In this document: one piece after another, positions 16,361 to 26,002 of the stretch
Numbering within the stretch: the stretch's first letter is position 1
Layout: each line of letters opens with the position of its first letter
NCBI RefSeq assembly: GCF_030682515.1
Contig: NZ_JAUXOD010000048.1
Location: 1 to 45,073, forward strand
DNA: 45,073 nucleotides
Source: Hoeflea sp.
GTDB taxonomy: Bacteria; Pseudomonadota; Alphaproteobacteria; Rhizobiales; Rhizobiaceae
Reading direction: 5' to 3'
The notes under the pieces: generated by a model
Databases searched by the model: none
The model's input: the letters and a program-made list of their open reading frames with translations, nothing else
What the model was told of the DNA's origin: nothing
Program-made: the position numbers and the translations under genes

Positions 16361-19222
16361 ATGGCAGAAAAAATGCTTATCGACGCCTCCCATCCCGAGG
16401 AGACTCGCGTCGTTGTCGTTCGTGGAAGTCGCATAGAAGAATTTGATTTCGAGTCGGAGCACAAGAAACAGATACGGGGCAATATCTATCTGGCAAAAGT
16501 GACGCGCGTGGAGCCTTCGCTCCAGGCCGCCTTTGTAGATTACGGCGGCAACCGCCACGGATTCCTCGCCTTCTCCGAAATCCATCCGGACTATTACCAG
16601 ATCCCGCTGGCCGACCGGCAGGCGCTGCTTCAGGCAGAAGCCGAGGATGCGGTCAACGATCCCGATTTCGAAAGCGCCGACGAGGCCGAAGCCGTTCCCG
16701 GCAAGGCCAAGTCCCGGTCGAAGGCCAAGCCGGCCGAGGCTGACGACAGCGCCGAAGAGACCAAGGGTTCCAAGTCGCGCCCGCGCCGCAGCCGCCGGGG
16801 CAAGAAGACCGGCGACGACGCCAGGCCCGAAGACGGCGAGGCATCCAACAACATCGCCGCGAGCGGCGGCGAGTCCGACGATGGCGACACGCCAACCGAA
16901 ATGGCGGCCGATGTCGAAGCCGAGGAAATCTCCGAGCCGGTTTCGCGGCGCAACCGCCGCAACGGCAATGACGACGACGACAATGGCGGCGGCGACGACG
17001 ACACTGTCGAGTCGGTCGGCTCCGAAGACGCGATGGAAGAAGTTCCGATGCGCTCGCAGCGCAAGCCGCGCAAGCAGTACCGCATCCAGGAAGTCATCAA
17101 GCGGCGCCAGATCCTTCTGGTGCAGGTGGTCAAGGAAGAACGCGGCAACAAGGGGGCTGCGCTGACGACCTACCTGTCGCTCGCCGGTCGCTATTCGGTG
17201 CTGATGCCCAACACCGCCCGTGGCGGCGGCATTTCCCGCAAGATCACCAACCTGCCCGACCGCAAGCGCCTCAAGGAGATCGCTCGCGAGCTCGAGGTCC
17301 CCAAGGGCATGGGCGTGATCCTGCGCACCGCCGGCGCCAACCGCACCAAGGTCGAGGTCAAGCGCGATTTCGAATATCTGATGCGCCTGTGGGAGAACGT
17401 CCGCAACCTGACGCTGAAGTCCACGGCGCCGAGCCTCGTCTACGAGGAAGGCAGCCTGATCAAGCGCTCGATCCGCGACCTCTACAACAAGGACATCTCG
17501 GAGATCATGGTCTCCGGCGAGGAAGGCTACCGCGAAGCCAAGGACTTCATGAAGATGCTGATGCCGAGCCACGCCAAGGTGGTTCAGCCCTATCGCGACC
17601 TGCATCCGATCTTCGCCCGTTCGGGCATCGAGGCCCAGCTCGACAAGATGCTGCAGCCGCAGGTGACGCTCAAGTCGGGCGGCTACATCATCATCAACCA
17701 GACCGAGGCTCTGGTGGCGATCGACGTCAACTCGGGCCGCTCCACCCGCGAGCACTCGATCGAAGACACGGCGCTGCAGACCAACCTGGAAGCCGCCGAG
17801 GAAGTTGCCCGCCAGCTCCGCCTTCGCGACCTGGCCGGCCTGATCGTGATCGACTTCATCGACATGGAGGAGAACCGCAACAACCGCGCCGTTGAAAAGC
17901 GGATGAAGGATTGCCTGAAAAACGACCGCGCCCGCATCCAGGTGGGCCGGATCTCGCATTTCGGCCTTCTGGAAATGTCGCGGCAGCGGATCAGGGCCTC
18001 CGTGCTCGAAAGCACCATGCAGGTGTGCCCGACCTGCGGCGGCAACGGCCACATAAGGTCGCAGTCGTCGGTGGCGCTGCACGTGCTGCGCGGCGTGGAG
18101 GAGCATCTGCTCAAGAACACCACGCACGACATCATCGTCCGCACCACGGCCGACACCGCGCTCTACATGCTCAACCACAAGCGCGACACGGTCGTGGATC
18201 TTGAAAACCGGTTCGGCGTCTCGATCAGCTTCTCCGCCGACGAGAGCGTCGGCGCCAACCATTTCGCCATCGATCGCGGCGCAGCGGTGGAAAAGCCGGT
18301 CAATATCGACCACATCACCGTCAACGCTCCGGCCTATCCCGAGGATGACGACGATCTCGACATCGTCGAGGAGATCGATGACGAGGTCGCGGAGACCGAA
18401 GAGGTCGCGACTGCCGAGCGCGCCGCTCCCGGCGCCGAGCGTCCCGAACGCGAGGACGGTCAGGGCAAGAAGCGCCGCAGACGGCGCCGCCGTGGCGGCC
18501 GCAAGCCTGACGGCGAAACCGGCACTGGTGACGATCAGTCGGCATCGGCGGACAATGGTTCCGAGACGGACGACGCCGGAGACGATGATTCCGGCTCCGA
18601 CGGCGAAACTTCGGCCTCCGAAGAGGGCGAAACCGAGGAGCAGCGGCGCGGCAAGCGTCGCCGCCGCGGCAAGCGGGGCGGTCGCCGCAATCGCGAAGAA
18701 GATGGCGTCGTTGCGTCGGCCGATGGCGATGACGATGCCGGCGAGCCGGGTGCGGATCAGGCCTCGTCCGACGACGACGCAGGCGCCGATGCCGCTGAGG
18801 CCGTGACGGCTGATGAGCCTGTCGCCGCGATGACCACCGCGCCGATCGCCAAAACCCCTGAAAAGGCCGAGAAGCCCGAGAAGCCCGCGCGGCGACCACG
18901 CCGCACCAAGGCGCAGATCGCCGCGGAGAAGGCCGCCGAAGCGGAAGCCGCGGCTGCCCCCGAGGAAGCTGCCGCTGACGCGGACGACGTTGCCGCTGAA
19001 ACAGTGGAAGCCGAAGCTGCAAGCGAAGCCGCCGAGCCTGTGGCGCTGGCCGCCGAACCGGACCAGGACACGAAGGCTGCAAAGTCCCCGGCGCGCACGG
19101 CCCGCACTGATCTTGCCGCGATCGCCACAGCACCCGTGGTGACCTCGTCCTCGTCCAAGCCGAAGGAAGAAAGCGACAAGCCCAAAAAGGGCGGCTGGTG
19201 GCAGAAGCGCGGCTTCTTTTAA
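16361..19222 (+). CDS. rne: Ribonuclease E
   Basis: Essential endoribonuclease and scaffold of the RNA degradosome. 953 residues from ATG 16361, with GAGGAG 10 bases upstream; an in-frame TTG at 16352 is less likely. The S1 domain (residues 36-80, resumed near 237) is split by an acidic, low-complexity insert of about 155 residues, typical of alphaproteobacterial RNase E. The catalytic core has the magnesium-ligand motifs AIDVNSGRST and DFIDME, and the zinc-link CPTCGG near residue 556. From about 640 the C-terminal half is disordered: alternating acidic runs and arginine-rich blocks (KKRRRRRRRGG, GKRRRRGKRGG, RRPRRTK) that bind RNA, ending in KGGWWQKRGFF, a tail conserved in the group. Closed by a strong terminator. 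Confidence 0.96.
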   Translation: MAEKMLIDASHPEETRVVVVRGSRIEEFDFESEHKKQIRGNIYLAKVTRVEPSLQAAFVDYGGNRHGFLAFSEIHPDYYQIPLADRQALLQAEAEDAVNDPDFESADEAEAVPGKAKSRSKAKPAEADDSAEETKGSKSRPRRSRRGKKTGDDARPEDGEASNNIAASGGESDDGDTPTEMAADVEAEEISEPVSRRNRRNGNDDDDNGGGDDDTVESVGSEDAMEEVPMRSQRKPRKQYRIQEVIKRRQILLVQVVKEERGNKGAALTTYLSLAGRYSVLMPNTARGGGISRKITNLPDRKRLKEIARELEVPKGMGVILRTAGANRTKVEVKRDFEYLMRLWENVRNLTLKSTAPSLVYEEGSLIKRSIRDLYNKDISEIMVSGEEGYREAKDFMKMLMPSHAKVVQPYRDLHPIFARSGIEAQLDKMLQPQVTLKSGGYIIINQTEALVAIDVNSGRSTREHSIEDTALQTNLEAAEEVARQLRLRDLAGLIVIDFIDMEENRNNRAVEKRMKDCLKNDRARIQVGRISHFGLLEMSRQRIRASVLESTMQVCPTCGGNGHIRSQSSVALHVLRGVEEHLLKNTTHDIIVRTTADTALYMLNHKRDTVVDLENRFGVSISFSADESVGANHFAIDRGAAVEKPVNIDHITVNAPAYPEDDDDLDIVEEIDDEVAETEEVATAERAAPGAERPEREDGQGKKRRRRRRRGGRKPDGETGTGDDQSASADNGSETDDAGDDDSGSDGETSASEEGETEEQRRGKRRRRGKRGGRRNREEDGVVASADGDDDAGEPGADQASSDDDAGADAAEAVTADEPVAAMTTAPIAKTPEKAEKPEKPARRPRRTKAQIAAEKAAEAEAAAAPEEAAADADDVAAETVEAEAASEAAEPVALAAEPDQDTKAAKSPARTARTDLAAIATAPVVTSSSSKPKEESDKPKKGGWWQKRGFF

Positions 19223-19243
19223 GCGTCACGCATGAGTGATCTG

Positions 19244-19272
19244 AAAACCGGCGGGCGACCGCCGGTTTTTTC
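19244..19272 (+). terminator. Rho-independent terminator of rne
   Basis: A perfect 10-base-pair stem, AAAACCGGCG (19244-19253) with CGCCGGTTTT (19260-19269), a 6-base loop and further T residues. The run of A at the 5' side could also serve the converging aminotransferase gene. Confidence 0.9.
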
Positions 19273-19401
19273 TTGCCTGCGACAAGGCCGGCATGACTGC
19301 CTGCGCAAACGCTTCCATCCGCTTGTTATCTTTAAGACATTGCCGAGCGGCGGGTCGCGATTGACGGGCGCGCGCATCGATCCGTGGCGCGCGCCATCCG
19401 G

Positions 19402-20562
19402 TCAGCGGCGGCCGAGCCAGCCCCCGATGCGGTCGAGCGCCCTTCCCATGTCCTCATGGCTGCCGGCATAGGAAAACCGCATGAAGCGGGCGCCGTCGAC
19501 CGGATCGAAGTCTCTGCCCGGCGTCGCCGCGACATGGATGTCGGCAAGCATCTGGCGGGCAAAGGCCATGGAATCATTGGTGTGGCCCGACACATCGACC
19601 CAGGCGTAGAACGCGCCGTCCATCGGGGCGGCGAAGGGCAGCGCCAGCGCCGGCAGCCGCTCGGCGAGCAGGGTCCGGTTGCGCCGGTAGCCTTCGCACA
19701 CAAGCTCCATCTCGGCGCCGCCGCCAAGCGCCGCCTCGGCGGCGATCTGGGAGAGTTCGGGCGGGCTGATGTAGAGGCTCTGCGCCAGGCATTCGACCGG
19801 ACGCACCAGGTCCTCGGGCAGCACCATCCAGCCGATGCGCCAGCCGGTCATGCAGAAATATTTCGAGAAGGAATTGATCACGATCGCCTTGTCTGACACC
19901 GACAGGGCCGTCGTCTCCTCCCCGTTCCAGGTCAGGCCATGATAGATCTCGTCGGAGATGAAGGCCACGCCGCGGTCGGCGCACCAGGCGTCGAGCCTGG
20001 CGATGGCCTGCCTCGAATGAACGGCGCCTGTCGGATTGGCGGGACTTGCGATCAGCACGCCCGCGACGCGCGCGCCCGCCTCCCGCTCCGCCGCCTCGAT
20101 GGCCTCGGGCGTCAGCGCGTGGCCGGTGGAGGCCCCGACCGGGATCTCGACGACCTGGAGACCCAGAGCCTTGAGGATGTTGCGGTAGGCCGGATAGCCC
20201 GGCCGTGTGATGACGACAAAATCGCCGGGATTGAACAGCTGCAGAAACGCCAGATTGAACCCGGCCGATGACCCAGTGGTCACGGCGATGCGGCGCGGAT
20301 CAATGTCGACGTCGTAGACTTGCCGATAGCGCCGGGCGATCGCCTCGCGCAGGCTCCTCAGCCCCAGCGCATCGGTGTAGCCCAGCCGCCCGGCCTGGAG
20401 CGCGCTTGCTGCGGCGGCGAGCGCGGCGGCCGGGGCGGGATGGGCGGGCTGGCCCACCGCCATCGAGATCACATCCCTGCCCTCGCCCTTGAGCCGGATC
20501 GCTTCGGCCAGAACATCCATGGCGTGAAACGGCTCGACCGACGGCTTGCGTTCAATTGCCAA
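19402..20562 (-). CDS. PLP-dependent aminotransferase, class I/II
   Basis: 386 residues, fold type I. Transfers amino groups between amino acids and 2-oxo acids; the specific substrate cannot be told by eye. The PLP lysine lies in INSFSKYFCMTGWRIGW (near residue 230). The upstream SPANPTG block contains the conserved Asn, and SDEIYHGLTW supplies the Asp and Tyr that hold the cofactor ring. RFSYAG at the C-terminus contains the arginine that binds the substrate carboxylate. It converges on rne across the terminator and is divergent from the M48 protease gene (171 bases). It resembles the broad AspC/AlaT-like group annotated simply as pyridoxal phosphate-dependent aminotransferase in rhizobia. 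Confidence 0.88.
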   Translation of the reverse strand: MAIERKPSVEPFHAMDVLAEAIRLKGEGRDVISMAVGQPAHPAPAAALAAAASALQAGRLGYTDALGLRSLREAIARRYRQVYDVDIDPRRIAVTTGSSAGFNLAFLQLFNPGDFVVITRPGYPAYRNILKALGLQVVEIPVGASTGHALTPEAIEAAEREAGARVAGVLIASPANPTGAVHSRQAIARLDAWCADRGVAFISDEIYHGLTWNGEETTALSVSDKAIVINSFSKYFCMTGWRIGWMVLPEDLVRPVECLAQSLYISPPELSQIAAEAALGGGAEMELVCEGYRRNRTLLAERLPALALPFAAPMDGAFYAWVDVSGHTNDSMAFARQMLADIHVAATPGRDFDPVDGARFMRFSYAGSHEDMGRALDRIGGWLGRR

Positions 20563-20733
20563 CTCTCAAACTCCCTTGCCAAACCTCTGCACTCAAACCA
20601 GACGCTGCGCGCGCCGCGCCCGCCGGCAGCCGCACAAATGCCTGATTGTCATGTCCATCACAAGTGCGCGAAGACGTAGCCCTGCCGTCATTCGGCAATT
20701 GCTTTTCGAGACTAAGGCTTTACCTTTCAGGAT

Positions 20734-22137
20734 ATGACGAGGACAACAAAACCCATGGCCATGAATTCCGGGAGACTCCGGGGCGGGATCGTCCACCGAG
20801 CATTTTCCGCCATGACCGCGGCGACCCTGACCTTCGCCATGGCGCTGCCGGCGCAGGCCCAGGGCAAGGTTCAGGTGGTGCGCGACGCCGAAATCGAGAC
20901 GCTGCTGCGCGACTACGCCACGCCGGTGCTCAATGCGGCCGGCCTGAAGACCAGCCGGGTCCAGATCGTTCTTGTCAATGACCAGAGCTTCAACGCCTTC
21001 GTCGACGGGCAGCGCATCTTCGTCAACACCGGCGCCTTGACGGCGGCCGCCGTGCCAAACGAGATCATCGGCGTGCTGGCGCACGAGGCCGGGCATCTTG
21101 CGGGCGGTCACCAGCAACGGCTACGCGAGCAGATTGCCGCGGCGCGGACGCTCGCGATCGTCGGCAGCCTGCTCGGCGCCGGCGCCATTGCCGCAGGCAG
21201 CATCGCCGGCAACTCCGGCGGCGCCCAGGCCGGCGGCGCGCTGATCACGGCCGCACCCGGGATCGCGCAGCGCTCGCTGCTCAGTTACCGCCGGTCCGAG
21301 GAAATGAACGCGGACCAGGCAGCGGCTCGCTTTCTCGATGCCACCGGACAATCCATGCGCGGCATGCTGACCACGTTCGAGCGTTTCTCCCAGAGCCTTT
21401 CCCTCTCGGGCGTGCAGGTCGACAAATACCAGATCAGCCATCCGCTGCCGCGCGAGCGCATCGCGCTGCTGGAGGAGCTTGCGCGCAAGAGCCGGCATTT
21501 CGATGCCCAGGATCCGGCCAGCCTTGTCCAGCGCCATCAGCTGATGCGCGCCAAGATCGCCGCCTACAGCGGCGGCGCCACCGCCGTGGCGCGGATCTTT
21601 TCCCAGGACCGGACCTCGCTTGCGGCGCGCTACGGCGACGCCATCGCCACCGATCTTGCGGGCAATTCCGCAGCCGCGCTGCAGAAGCTCGACGCGCTGA
21701 TCAAGGAACAGCCGAAGAACCCGTATTTCCGCGAATTCCGCGGCGAGGTGCTGCTCAAGCTGCGCAAGGGCGATGAGGCGATCAAGGAGTTCAGCCAGGC
21801 CGTCAAGCTTGATCCGGCGAAGTCCGCACTGATCCGGGCGCGGCTGGGGTTTGCCCTGGTCTCATCGGGCAAGCCGGGCAACATGAGCCGGGCCATCGAG
21901 GAATTGCGGGTCTCCGTGCAGAGCGAGCCGGACAATTTCAGCGCCTACAGGCATCTCTCCCAGGCCTATGCCCAGACCGGTGACATCGCCAATGCGGACC
22001 TGATCATGGCGGAGGGCAATTTCCGCGCCGGCAACATCCAGGACGCCAAGGTGTTCGCGGCTCGCGCCCTGCAGACGATGCCCGCGGGTTCGCCCGGAGC
22101 GCTCAGGGCCAACGACATCTTAACCATCGGAAAATAG
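20734..22137 (+). CDS. Periplasmic M48-family zinc metalloprotease with TPR repeats (BepA-like)
   Basis: 467 residues from ATG 20734; ATG 20755 or 20761 would shorten only the signal region. Signal peptide ends near LPAQAQ (residue 43). The zinc site HEAGH is at residues 117-121 and the third ligand is in SEEMNADQAA near 190. After the peptidase domain, tetratricopeptide repeats (about 310-460) are recognisable from patterns such as NPYFREFRGEVLLKLRKGDEAIKEF. BepA-type proteins survey outer-membrane protein and LPS assembly, degrading stalled LptD/BamA substrates. The DsbA-like gene starts 50 bases downstream in the same direction; both act on periplasmic protein quality, so a common transcript is plausible. 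Confidence 0.9.
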   Translation: MTRTTKPMAMNSGRLRGGIVHRAFSAMTAATLTFAMALPAQAQGKVQVVRDAEIETLLRDYATPVLNAAGLKTSRVQIVLVNDQSFNAFVDGQRIFVNTGALTAAAVPNEIIGVLAHEAGHLAGGHQQRLREQIAAARTLAIVGSLLGAGAIAAGSIAGNSGGAQAGGALITAAPGIAQRSLLSYRRSEEMNADQAAARFLDATGQSMRGMLTTFERFSQSLSLSGVQVDKYQISHPLPRERIALLEELARKSRHFDAQDPASLVQRHQLMRAKIAAYSGGATAVARIFSQDRTSLAARYGDAIATDLAGNSAAALQKLDALIKEQPKNPYFREFRGEVLLKLRKGDEAIKEFSQAVKLDPAKSALIRARLGFALVSSGKPGNMSRAIEELRVSVQSEPDNFSAYRHLSQAYAQTGDIANADLIMAEGNFRAGNIQDAKVFAARALQTMPAGSPGALRANDILTIGK

Positions 22138-22187
22138 AAAACGCGTGCGGAGCCAAGCGCGCCGCGGGATGACAAAGGACAATCCAC

Positions 22188-22952
22188 ATGGCAATTCGCA
22201 TCCGCACCGGTCTGATGACCGCCCTTTTCCTCGGCCTGTCGACGGCGCTGCCGCTGCCCGCGGCAGCGCTCGATGACAGCCAGAAGCAGGAGTTCGGCGC
22301 ATTCATCCGCGAATACCTCCTGGCAAATCCCGAGATCATCGAAGAGATGAGCCAGGCGCTGGAGATCAAGAAGGAAGCGGAAAGCCAGCAGCTGGCGCAG
22401 GCGGCGATCGCCAAGAACAAGGACGCGATCTTCAACAATCCCGATGACATCGTGCTCGGAAATCCGGAGGGTGACGTCACCGTGGTCGAGTTCTTCGACT
22501 ACAATTGCGGGTTCTGCAAACGGGCGCTTTCGGACATGACCAGTCTTCTCGAAAAGGACCCCAATGTGCGCTTCGTGCTCAAGGAGTTCCCGATCCTGGG
22601 ACCGGATTCGATCGCCGCGCACCAGGTGGCTATGTCCGTTCGCAAGCTTGCGCCTGAAAAATACATCGATTTCCACATCCAGCTGATGAGCGGCGAAGCG
22701 CGCGCCACCGAGGCGCTCGCCGTCGAGATCGCCAAGGGCCTCGGCATTGACGAAGCTTCCCTGAAGGCTGGCATGCAGGATCCGGCGATCGGCGATTCCA
22801 TCCGGCTGACCTATGCGCTGGCGGATTCGCTCGGCATCTCCGGCACGCCGTCCTTCGTCATCGGCGACGAAGCGGTTTTCGGCGCGGTCGGCGAGCGGGC
22901 GCTGATGGCGCGGATTGCCAACATGCGCGAGTGCGACAGCACCCAGTGCTGA
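22188..22952 (+). CDS. DsbA-family thiol:disulfide oxidoreductase
   Basis: 254 residues. Signal peptide (LFLGLSTALPLPAAA, about residues 1-28). A helical N-terminal segment (35-90) precedes the thioredoxin fold with active site CGFC at 107-110 in FFDYNCGFCK and the cis-proline loop GTPSFVIGD. The layout (helical extension plus CGFC) matches the Com1/ScsC/BdbD-like branch rather than E. coli DsbA (CPHC). Two more cysteines sit at the very end (RECDSTQC), so a second redox pair or a structural disulfide is possible. AAAGGA is 8 bases before ATG 22188. It follows the M48 protease gene. A hairpin at 23074-23092 may end the transcript. Confidence 0.9.
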   Translation: MAIRIRTGLMTALFLGLSTALPLPAAALDDSQKQEFGAFIREYLLANPEIIEEMSQALEIKKEAESQQLAQAAIAKNKDAIFNNPDDIVLGNPEGDVTVVEFFDYNCGFCKRALSDMTSLLEKDPNVRFVLKEFPILGPDSIAAHQVAMSVRKLAPEKYIDFHIQLMSGEARATEALAVEIAKGLGIDEASLKAGMQDPAIGDSIRLTYALADSLGISGTPSFVIGDEAVFGAVGERALMARIANMRECDSTQC

Positions 22953-23073
22953 GCCGCGACGGCGGTCCGGGAGCCGAAACCGGCCGCAATCGCTTGTGGA
23001 CAATCCGGACAGTCCGGTGAAAGCCTTCCCCGACAGTTGACAAGCAGTGTATGACGTCGGGTCAAACACCATG

Positions 23074-23092
23074 GCGCCCGGAAGCCGGGCGC
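23074..23092. repeat. Perfect hairpin between the DsbA-like gene and accB
   Basis: GCGCCCGG (23074-23081), AAG loop, CCGGGCGC (23085-23092): an eight-pair GC-only stem. It is not followed by T residues, so if it ends transcription it does so with help. A second hairpin, GACGGCG-CCAAA-CGCCGTC (23173-23191), lies 28 bases upstream of the accB start and may influence accB translation. Confidence 0.6.
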
Positions 23093-23219
23093 AAGCCTTA
23101 TTCGCCGCCCGCTGCCCTTTGCGGACTTGTCACAGGACATCGGAGGGCTGTAAAGGGACGGTCAATCCGCGAGACGGCGCCAAACGCCGTCCGCAACAAC
23201 ACACAGAGGCAGCAGTCCG

Positions 23220-23696
23220 ATGGCAACACGAAAACCGTCGATCGACCAGGATCTGATCCGGGATCTGGCCAATATTCTCAACGAGACCGACCTGACCGAG
23301 ATCGAGATCGAGCAGGATGACCTGCGTGTGCGGGTCAGCCGCGCCGGCACGCCGCAGATGATCCATGCGCCGATCGCCCAGCATCATGCGCCTGCCCCGG
23401 CGGCCCAGGGCCAGCCTGCCGCGCCGTCCGCCGAAGCCATGGCTGCCGCGGTCACGAGAACGGCCAACACGGTCACCGCCCCCATGGTCGGTACCGTCTA
23501 CATGTCGCCCGCGCCGGGCGCCAAGCCGTTCGTCGAGGTCGGCCAGATGGTCAAGGAAGGCCAGACGATCCTCATCATCGAGGCCATGAAGACGATGAAC
23601 CAGATCCCCGCGCCCCGTTCGGGCAAGGTGGTCGACGTCCTGGTCACCGATGGCCATCCGGTGGAATACGCCGAACCGATGATCGTGATCGAGTAA
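23220..23696 (+). CDS. accB: Biotin carboxyl carrier protein of acetyl-CoA carboxylase
   Basis: 158 residues. Carries the biotin that shuttles CO2 between AccC and the carboxyltransferase in the first step of fatty acid synthesis. The N-terminal domain (1-45) is followed by an Ala/Pro-rich linker (46-80) and the biotinyl domain, with EAMKTMN giving the biotinylated lysine and the protruding thumb region AKPFVEVGQMVK. ATG 23220 starts 28 bases after a hairpin. The accC ATG is 12 bases downstream of the stop, so accB-accC are one operon. I recall aroQ usually preceding accB in rhizobia; it is absent here. Confidence 0.96.
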   Translation: MATRKPSIDQDLIRDLANILNETDLTEIEIEQDDLRVRVSRAGTPQMIHAPIAQHHAPAPAAQGQPAAPSAEAMAAAVTRTANTVTAPMVGTVYMSPAPGAKPFVEVGQMVKEGQTILIIEAMKTMNQIPAPRSGKVVDVLVTDGHPVEYAEPMIVIE

Positions 23697-23708
23697 GTGA
23701 GCCAGGCC

Positions 23709-25058
23709 ATGTTCTCCAAGGTCCTCATTGCCAATCGCGGCGAGATCGCTCTCAGGGTGCTCAGGGCTTGCAAGGAGCTCGGGATCCAGACAGTGGCCGT
23801 GCATTCCACCGCCGATCAGGACGCGATGCATGTGCGGCTGGCCGACGAGAGCGTCTGCATCGGGCCGCCGCCGTCGCGCGACAGCTATCTCAACATCCAC
23901 CAGATCGTCGCCGCCTGCGAGATCACCGGGGCGGACGCGGTGCATCCGGGCTACGGATTCCTGTCCGAGAACGCCAAGTTCGCCGATATCCTCGAAGCCC
24001 ACGGCATCACCTTCCTCGGCCCGACCGCGGACCACATCCGCATCATGGGCGACAAGATCACCGCCAAGAAGACTGCCGTGTCGCTGGGTATTCCCTGTGT
24101 TCCGGGCTCTGACGGCGAGGTCCACGATGTCGAACAGGCCCTCGAGGTCGCCAAGCAGACCGGCTATCCGGTGCTGATCAAGGCCACGGCCGGCGGCGGC
24201 GGACGCGGCATGAAGGTTGCCCACACCCCCGAAGAGCTTTCGGAAGCCCTTTCGACGGCGCGGGCGGAAGCGCTTGCGAACTTCGGCAACGACGCCGTCT
24301 ACATGGAGAAATATCTCGGCCAGCCGCGCCATATCGAAATCCAGATCCTGGGCGACGGTGAAGGCAACGCGGTGCATCTGGGCGAGCGCGACTGCTCGCT
24401 GCAGCGGCGCCACCAGAAGGTCTGGGAAGAAGCCAATTCGCCCTCGCTCAACGAAGACCAGCGGATGGCCATCGGCGAGATCTGTGCGGTGGCGATGCGC
24501 AAGCTGAAATACCGCGGCGCCGGCACCATCGAGTTCCTCTATGAAAACGGCGAGTTCTACTTCATCGAGATGAACACCCGCCTGCAGGTGGAGCACACGA
24601 TCACCGAAGCCATCACCGGCATCGATCTGGTCAACGAGCAGATCCGCATCGCCTCGGGCGCCGGGCTGTCTGTGAGCCAGGAAGACATCCGGTTCCATGG
24701 CCACGCCATCGAATGCCGCATCAACGCGGAGGATCCCTCGACCTTCGTTCCCTCGCCCGGCACCATCACCCATTACCACCCGCCGGGCGGTCTTGGCGTT
24801 CGGGTCGATTCCGGCGTCTATCAGGGCTACAAGATCCCGCCCTATTACGACAGCCTGATCGGCAAGCTGATCGTGCACGGTCGGACGCGGGTCGAGTGCA
24901 TGATGCGGCTCAGGCGCGCGCTCGACGAGTTCGTCGTCGACGGCATCAAGACCACGATCCCGCTGTTCAGGGACCTTCTCGCCAATCCGGATATCGCAAA
25001 TGGCGACTATGACATCCACTGGCTGGAAAAATTCCTTGCGGCCAAAGCAGGCAAATAG
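23709..25058 (+). CDS. accC: Biotin carboxylase subunit of acetyl-CoA carboxylase
   Basis: 449 residues, standard length, from ATG 23709 ([16 protein letters not shown]); an in-frame GTG at 23697 adds four residues and overlaps nothing. Carboxylates the biotin of AccB using ATP and bicarbonate. The ATP-grasp glycine loop [13 protein letters not shown], the [13 protein letters not shown] strand, and [14 protein letters not shown] with the catalytic Glu and Arg are intact. aat follows after 34 bases in the same direction, so accB-accC-aat form one unit. Confidence 0.97.
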   Translation: MFSKVLIANRGEIALRVLRACKELGIQTVAVHSTADQDAMHVRLADESVCIGPPPSRDSYLNIHQIVAACEITGADAVHPGYGFLSENAKFADILEAHGITFLGPTADHIRIMGDKITAKKTAVSLGIPCVPGSDGEVHDVEQALEVAKQTGYPVLIKATAGGGGRGMKVAHTPEELSEALSTARAEALANFGNDAVYMEKYLGQPRHIEIQILGDGEGNAVHLGERDCSLQRRHQKVWEEANSPSLNEDQRMAIGEICAVAMRKLKYRGAGTIEFLYENGEFYFIEMNTRLQVEHTITEAITGIDLVNEQIRIASGAGLSVSQEDIRFHGHAIECRINAEDPSTFVPSPGTITHYHPPGGLGVRVDSGVYQGYKIPPYYDSLIGKLIVHGRTRVECMMRLRRALDEFVVDGIKTTIPLFRDLLANPDIANGDYDIHWLEKFLAAKAGK

Positions 25059-25092
25059 ATTTCCCCCTGCCCCGTCCGGGGGAGCCTGAGCC

Positions 25093-25701
25093 GTGCGGCG
25101 CGGCGCCTATCCCCGGATCACGCCTGAGCTCTTGCTGCGCGCCTATGCCTCGGGGCTGTTTCCGATGGCCGATTCCGCCGACGATCCGGGCCTGTTCTGG
25201 GTCGAGCCGGAGCTGCGCGGCGTGCTGCCGCTCGACGCCTTTCACGTGCCCAAACGGCTCGCCCGCACGCTCAGGCAGGCGCCGTTCGAGATCCGCTACA
25301 ACACCGCCTTCGACGCTGTGCTGGCGGCCTGCGCGCAGAGCGTGAAGAACCGGCCCTCGACCTGGATCAACACCACCATTGCCGAGCTCTATGGCAGCCT
25401 GCACCGGCTGGGCCACGCCCACAGCGTCGAGGCCTGGCGCGACGGCGAGCTGGTGGGCGGGCTCTACGGAGTCTCGCTGAGAAAGGCGTTCTTCGGCGAA
25501 AGCATGTTCAGCCGCCGGACTGATGCGTCGAAGGTCTGCCTGGTGCATCTGGTCGACCGGTTGCGCGCACGCGGCTTCGTGCTGCTCGACACCCAGTTCA
25601 CCACCGAGCATCTCAAGCGCTTCGGCGCCATCGACGTTCCGCGCGCCGACTATGCGCAGATGCTCGAGGACGCGCTCGACGGCCCGGACCTGCCGTTCTG
25701 A
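25093..25701 (+). CDS. aat: Leucyl/phenylalanyl-tRNA--protein transferase
   Basis: 202 residues. Adds Leu or Phe from aminoacyl-tRNA to N-terminal Arg or Lys of proteins, marking them for ClpS/ClpAP degradation (N-end rule). Conserved blocks [61 protein letters not shown] and [16 protein letters not shown] are all recognisable. I accept the GTG start at 25093 because GGGGGAG lies just upstream and the protein then has the length usual in rhizobia. It lies 34 bases after accC. Confidence 0.95.
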   Translation: MRRGAYPRITPELLLRAYASGLFPMADSADDPGLFWVEPELRGVLPLDAFHVPKRLARTLRQAPFEIRYNTAFDAVLAACAQSVKNRPSTWINTTIAELYGSLHRLGHAHSVEAWRDGELVGGLYGVSLRKAFFGESMFSRRTDASKVCLVHLVDRLRARGFVLLDTQFTTEHLKRFGAIDVPRADYAQMLEDALDGPDLPF

Positions 25702-26002
25702 GCCGGCGCGCGGTCCTCAAATAGCCATCTTGGCCTTTCACTCTGCGCAGGCGTTCAAACGGACTTGACCGGCGGAGTGCATGTATCGGCCAAAGCGCCC
25801 CGGGGCGCCGCGTTCCGCTCGTCCCCGCGACCTCCATCAAGGTCCACCTCACGCCCTTCCGGACCAGCCAGGCGGAGCCCCACGGAATGCGCACGCGGAC
25901 AGATCTTCAACCCGCCGCATCCGGAAAGCATGCGACGGAGGGAACCGTGGTGGTGGTTCAGGCGTTGATACGCGAAGGGTTTTCTCTAAAGGAGTTGTCA
26001 CC
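25702..26002. other. Gap between aat and the OmpA-like gene
   Basis: 301 bases. No gene is supported. A plus-strand frame runs in from 25781 in phase with the OmpA-like gene, but it is Arg/Pro-rich with no signal-like start, so I treat it as leader. The last bases contain AAAGGAG (25988-25994), which sets the TTG start at 26003. No terminator is seen after aat. Confidence 0.5.

Noticed and set aside
16358-18313. 651-codon minus-strand frame inside rne
   Set aside because: Antisense shadow of the RNase E coding sequence, caused by codon bias; no recognisable domain or ribosome site.
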